Program-made: the position numbers and the translations under genes | Part shown: positions 6,642-8,738 of the stretch, piece by piece | How positions within the stretch are numbered: the stretch's first letter is position 1 | Layout: each line of letters opens with the position of its first letter | The notes under the pieces: model-generated | Databases searched by the model: none | What the model saw: only the letters and a program-made list of their open reading frames with translations | What the model was told of the DNA's origin: nothing | Source of the DNA: Pseudomonadota bacterium | GTDB taxonomy: Bacteria; Pseudomonadota; Alphaproteobacteria; Rhizobiales; Aestuariivirgaceae | Reading direction: 5' to 3' | NCBI GenBank assembly: GCA_016522385.1 | Contig: JAEKFU010000471.1 | Location: 1-8,738, forward strand | DNA length: 8,738 bases

Positions 6642-8564
6642 CTAGGCTTTGGCTTTCAGTTCCAGAACCTTTGAGTCGTGGTTCAGCGCAAGGAAGACCT
6701 CCTCGACAATATGATTGGCTTCCAGAGCGGCATCGCGGTATTGCTCGGCCGGAGCACCATGTTCGACAAAGCGGTCCGGCAGGAACATCGGCCTTATAGT
6801 CGTCCCGTTGCGCAACAGATTGTTATTGGCCAGATGGTGCAATACATGGCTGCCGAAGCCGCCGATCGACCCCTCCTCAATCGTGATCAGAACCTCATGC
6901 TCGTTCACAAGGCGCTCTAGAAGGTCAGCATCTAGCGGCTTAGCAAACCGTGCATCGGCCACAGAGGTTGACAAACCCTGACCATCAAGCTGATCCGCAG
7001 CTACAAGGCATTCCTGAAGCCTGGCACCCAGCGAAAGGAGTGCAACTTTGTTGCCCTCTTTGACGATGCGGCCCTTGCCGATGTCCAAGGGAATACCTTC
7101 TTCCGGCATATCCACACCTACACCTTCGCCGCGCGGATAGCGGAAGGCGCAGGGTCCGTCATCTATTGCCGCAGCCGTCGCCACCATGTGTATGAGTTCT
7201 GCTTCGTCGGAGGCAGCCATCACCACCATGTCCGGTAGGCATGACAGATAGGCGAGGTCATAACTGCCGGCATGGGTCGGGCCATCTTGTCCAACAAGGC
7301 CGGCGCGATCGATCGCGAAGCGTACCGGCAACTTTTGCAGAGCGACATCATGTACAACCTGATCGTAGGCCCGTTGCAGGAATGTCGAGTAGATCGCCGC
7401 AAATGGCTTGAAGCCTTCAGTTGCCAGTCCGGCAGCAAAAGTCACCGCATGCTGCTCAGCAATACCAACGTCGAATGAGCGCTCCGGGAATTGTTCTGCG
7501 AACTTGTCAATACCGGTACCGGAAGGCATCGCTGCGGTTATGGCAACGATGCGTTGATCCTTTTCGGCCTCATTGATCAGCGCACTGGCAAAGATCGACG
7601 TATAACTCGGCGCATTCGACTTAGCCTTGAACATCTCGCCGGTTCCAGGATCGAACTTACCGACGGCGTGATACTTCTCCTCGTGCTCCTTGCCAAACGG
7701 ATTGCCCTTACCCTTCTCGGTGACCACGTGTACTAGAATCGGCCCCAACTGATCGGCATCGCGAACATTCTCAAGCACCGGCACCAGCGTATCTATGTCA
7801 TGACCGTCAATTGGTCCGACATAGTAAAAGCCGAGCTCCTCGAAAAGCGTGCCGCCGAACAACATGCCGCGGGCATACTCATCGGCCCGCGCTGCCGCTG
7901 TCTGGAAACCGCGGGGAAATCGTTTGGCCAACTGCTTGGCGATATCGCGCAGTGACAGAAAGGACCGCGACGATACCAGCCAGGACAAATAGTTGGTGAG
8001 CGCGCCAACGGCCGGTGCAATCGACATGCCATTGTCGTTCAGGACCACCACAAGCCGGCTGTCAAGCGCACCGGCATTGTTCATGGCTTCATAAGCCATG
8101 CCGGCGCTCATGGCGCCATCGCCGATGACGCAAATCACATTATTGTCGTCACCAAGTAGGTCACGTGCGACCGCCATGCCAAGTCCTGCAGATATTGATG
8201 TCGAACTGTGCGCGGCACCGAACGGGTCATAGTCGCTTTCGGTACGCTTGGTGAACCCGTACAGACCATCTCGCTGGCGAATTTTGCGGATCAGTTCACG
8301 GCGGCCCGTAAGTATCTTGTGCGGATAGGCCTGGTGGCTGACATCCCAGATCAGGCGGTCCTGCGGTGTGTTGAAGACGTAATGCAGTGCAACAGTCAAT
8401 TCCGCAACACCGAGACCTGCACCGAAATGACCACCGGTCTGCGACGCAGCGTCGATCGTTTCGGCGCGCAATTCATCGACCAGCTGGGGTAGTTGTGCAG
8501 GGTTTAGTTTTCTTAGATCAGCAGGAAATTCTATGGTGTCGAGGAGAGGTGTTGAAACCGTCAT
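6642..8564 (-). CDS. dxs: 1-deoxy-D-xylulose-5-phosphate synthase
   Basis: Dxs is a cytosolic thiamine-diphosphate enzyme that joins pyruvate and glyceraldehyde 3-phosphate, with loss of CO2, to make DXP, the first and often limiting step of the MEP isoprenoid pathway. The 640-aa protein is full length. Seen in order: the active-site histidine region GGHFGAGLG (44-52), the thiamine-binding GDGAMS to LNDN segment (148-178), the transketolase pyrimidine domain with GIAEQHA (367-373, catalytic E370), DRAGLVGQDGPTHAG (419-433), and a C-terminal transketolase domain. The ATG at 8564 has AAAAGGG 5 nt upstream. It is the first gene of the minus-strand run and lies 22 nt before hpnD, so isoprenoid precursor supply and squalene synthesis appear to share a transcript. 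No xseB or ispA, common dxs neighbours in alphaproteobacteria, is visible in the 174 nt upstream. Confidence 0.97.
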   Translation of the reverse strand: MTVSTPLLDTIEFPADLRKLNPAQLPQLVDELRAETIDAASQTGGHFGAGLGVAELTVALHYVFNTPQDRLIWDVSHQAYPHKILTGRRELIRKIRQRDGLYGFTKRTESDYDPFGAAHSSTSISAGLGMAVARDLLGDDNNVICVIGDGAMSAGMAYEAMNNAGALDSRLVVVLNDNGMSIAPAVGALTNYLSWLVSSRSFLSLRDIAKQLAKRFPRGFQTAAARADEYARGMLFGGTLFEELGFYYVGPIDGHDIDTLVPVLENVRDADQLGPILVHVVTEKGKGNPFGKEHEEKYHAVGKFDPGTGEMFKAKSNAPSYTSIFASALINEAEKDQRIVAITAAMPSGTGIDKFAEQFPERSFDVGIAEQHAVTFAAGLATEGFKPFAAIYSTFLQRAYDQVVHDVALQKLPVRFAIDRAGLVGQDGPTHAGSYDLAYLSCLPDMVVMAASDEAELIHMVATAAAIDDGPCAFRYPRGEGVGVDMPEEGIPLDIGKGRIVKEGNKVALLSLGARLQECLVAADQLDGQGLSTSVADARFAKPLDADLLERLVNEHEVLITIEEGSIGGFGSHVLHHLANNNLLRNGTTIRPMFLPDRFVEHGAPAEQYRDAALEANHIVEEVFLALNHDSKVLELKAKA

Positions 8565-8738
8565 ATTAGCCCTTTTCTCACTACGAACTGCCGTAGACTG
8601 ACCCGCCCCGCCAGCGGCAAAACTCTGTGTTCATAACAACTTAGCATCACCGGTTCGCCTTGCAAGTCCTCACCCAATTCATTGGCGGTAAAGACGCCAC
8701 ATTTTTGCCAGTATGGTTAGGCCTGAATTTAATGGCAA
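8565..8738 (-). promoter_or_regulatory. Upstream region of dxs, presumed operon promoter; no gene seen
   Basis: This 174-nt stretch has no credible coding frame on either strand. It holds the dxs ribosome binding site (AAAAGGG at 8576-8570, minus strand). As the leader of the first gene in the run it should contain the main promoter, but no well-spaced -35/-10 pair stands out by eye. An imperfect dyad, ttgcca at 8705-8710 and tggcaa at 8733-8738, could be an operator but is short and touches the window edge. Confidence 0.35.

Noticed and set aside
1..8738. A hidden defence system, CRISPR array, prophage, integron or transposon.
   Set aside because: No such genes, regularly spaced repeats, integrase, transposase or tRNA-like attachment sites were found; the large genes are all housekeeping isoprenoid and hopanoid enzymes.

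Overview
This window is a hopanoid (bacterial sterol-like lipid) biosynthesis locus, most likely from an alphaproteobacterium. The basis is gene content, family-typical protein sequences and a moderately high G+C content judged by eye; no rRNA or other taxonomic marker is present, so the genus is not called. All six large genes are recognisable members of known families.

Layout. On the minus strand, read right to left, is an operon-like run: dxs (8564-6642), hpnD (6619-5729), hpnE (5454-4198), shc/hpnF (4104-2122) and hpnG (2134-1382). On the plus strand at the left is hpnH (289-1422), convergent with hpnG, the two 3' ends overlapping by 41 nt. The largest non-coding stretches are the left edge (1-288), the hpnD-hpnE gap (5455-5728) and the region upstream of dxs (8565-8738). 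No RNA gene, CRISPR array, transposase, integrase or convincing terminator was seen.

Pathway. Dxs makes 1-deoxy-D-xylulose 5-phosphate, the entry to the MEP isoprenoid pathway that leads to farnesyl diphosphate. HpnD condenses two farnesyl diphosphates to presqualene diphosphate. HpnC, not found here, would convert that to hydroxysqualene, and HpnE reduces it to squalene. Shc cyclises squalene to hopene/hopanol. HpnH adds adenosine to hopene (adenosylhopane), and HpnG removes adenine on the way to the bacteriohopanepolyol side chain. The window therefore links precursor supply to the first extended hopanoid intermediates.

What is not routine. The left edge (about 6-167) is a diverged, inverted copy of the hpnD-hpnE intergenic region (about 5653-5492), aligning without gaps at about 69% identity over the first 117 nt. 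Right after it, 203-259 resembles a decayed hpnE N-terminus. Each copy holds a short ORF (63 and 65 codons) in the same frame, and the intact-side one ends in an ATGA overlap with the hpnE start. This may be an old segmental duplication or rearrangement, or a small undescribed gene or leader. It is the most interesting unexplained structure in the window.
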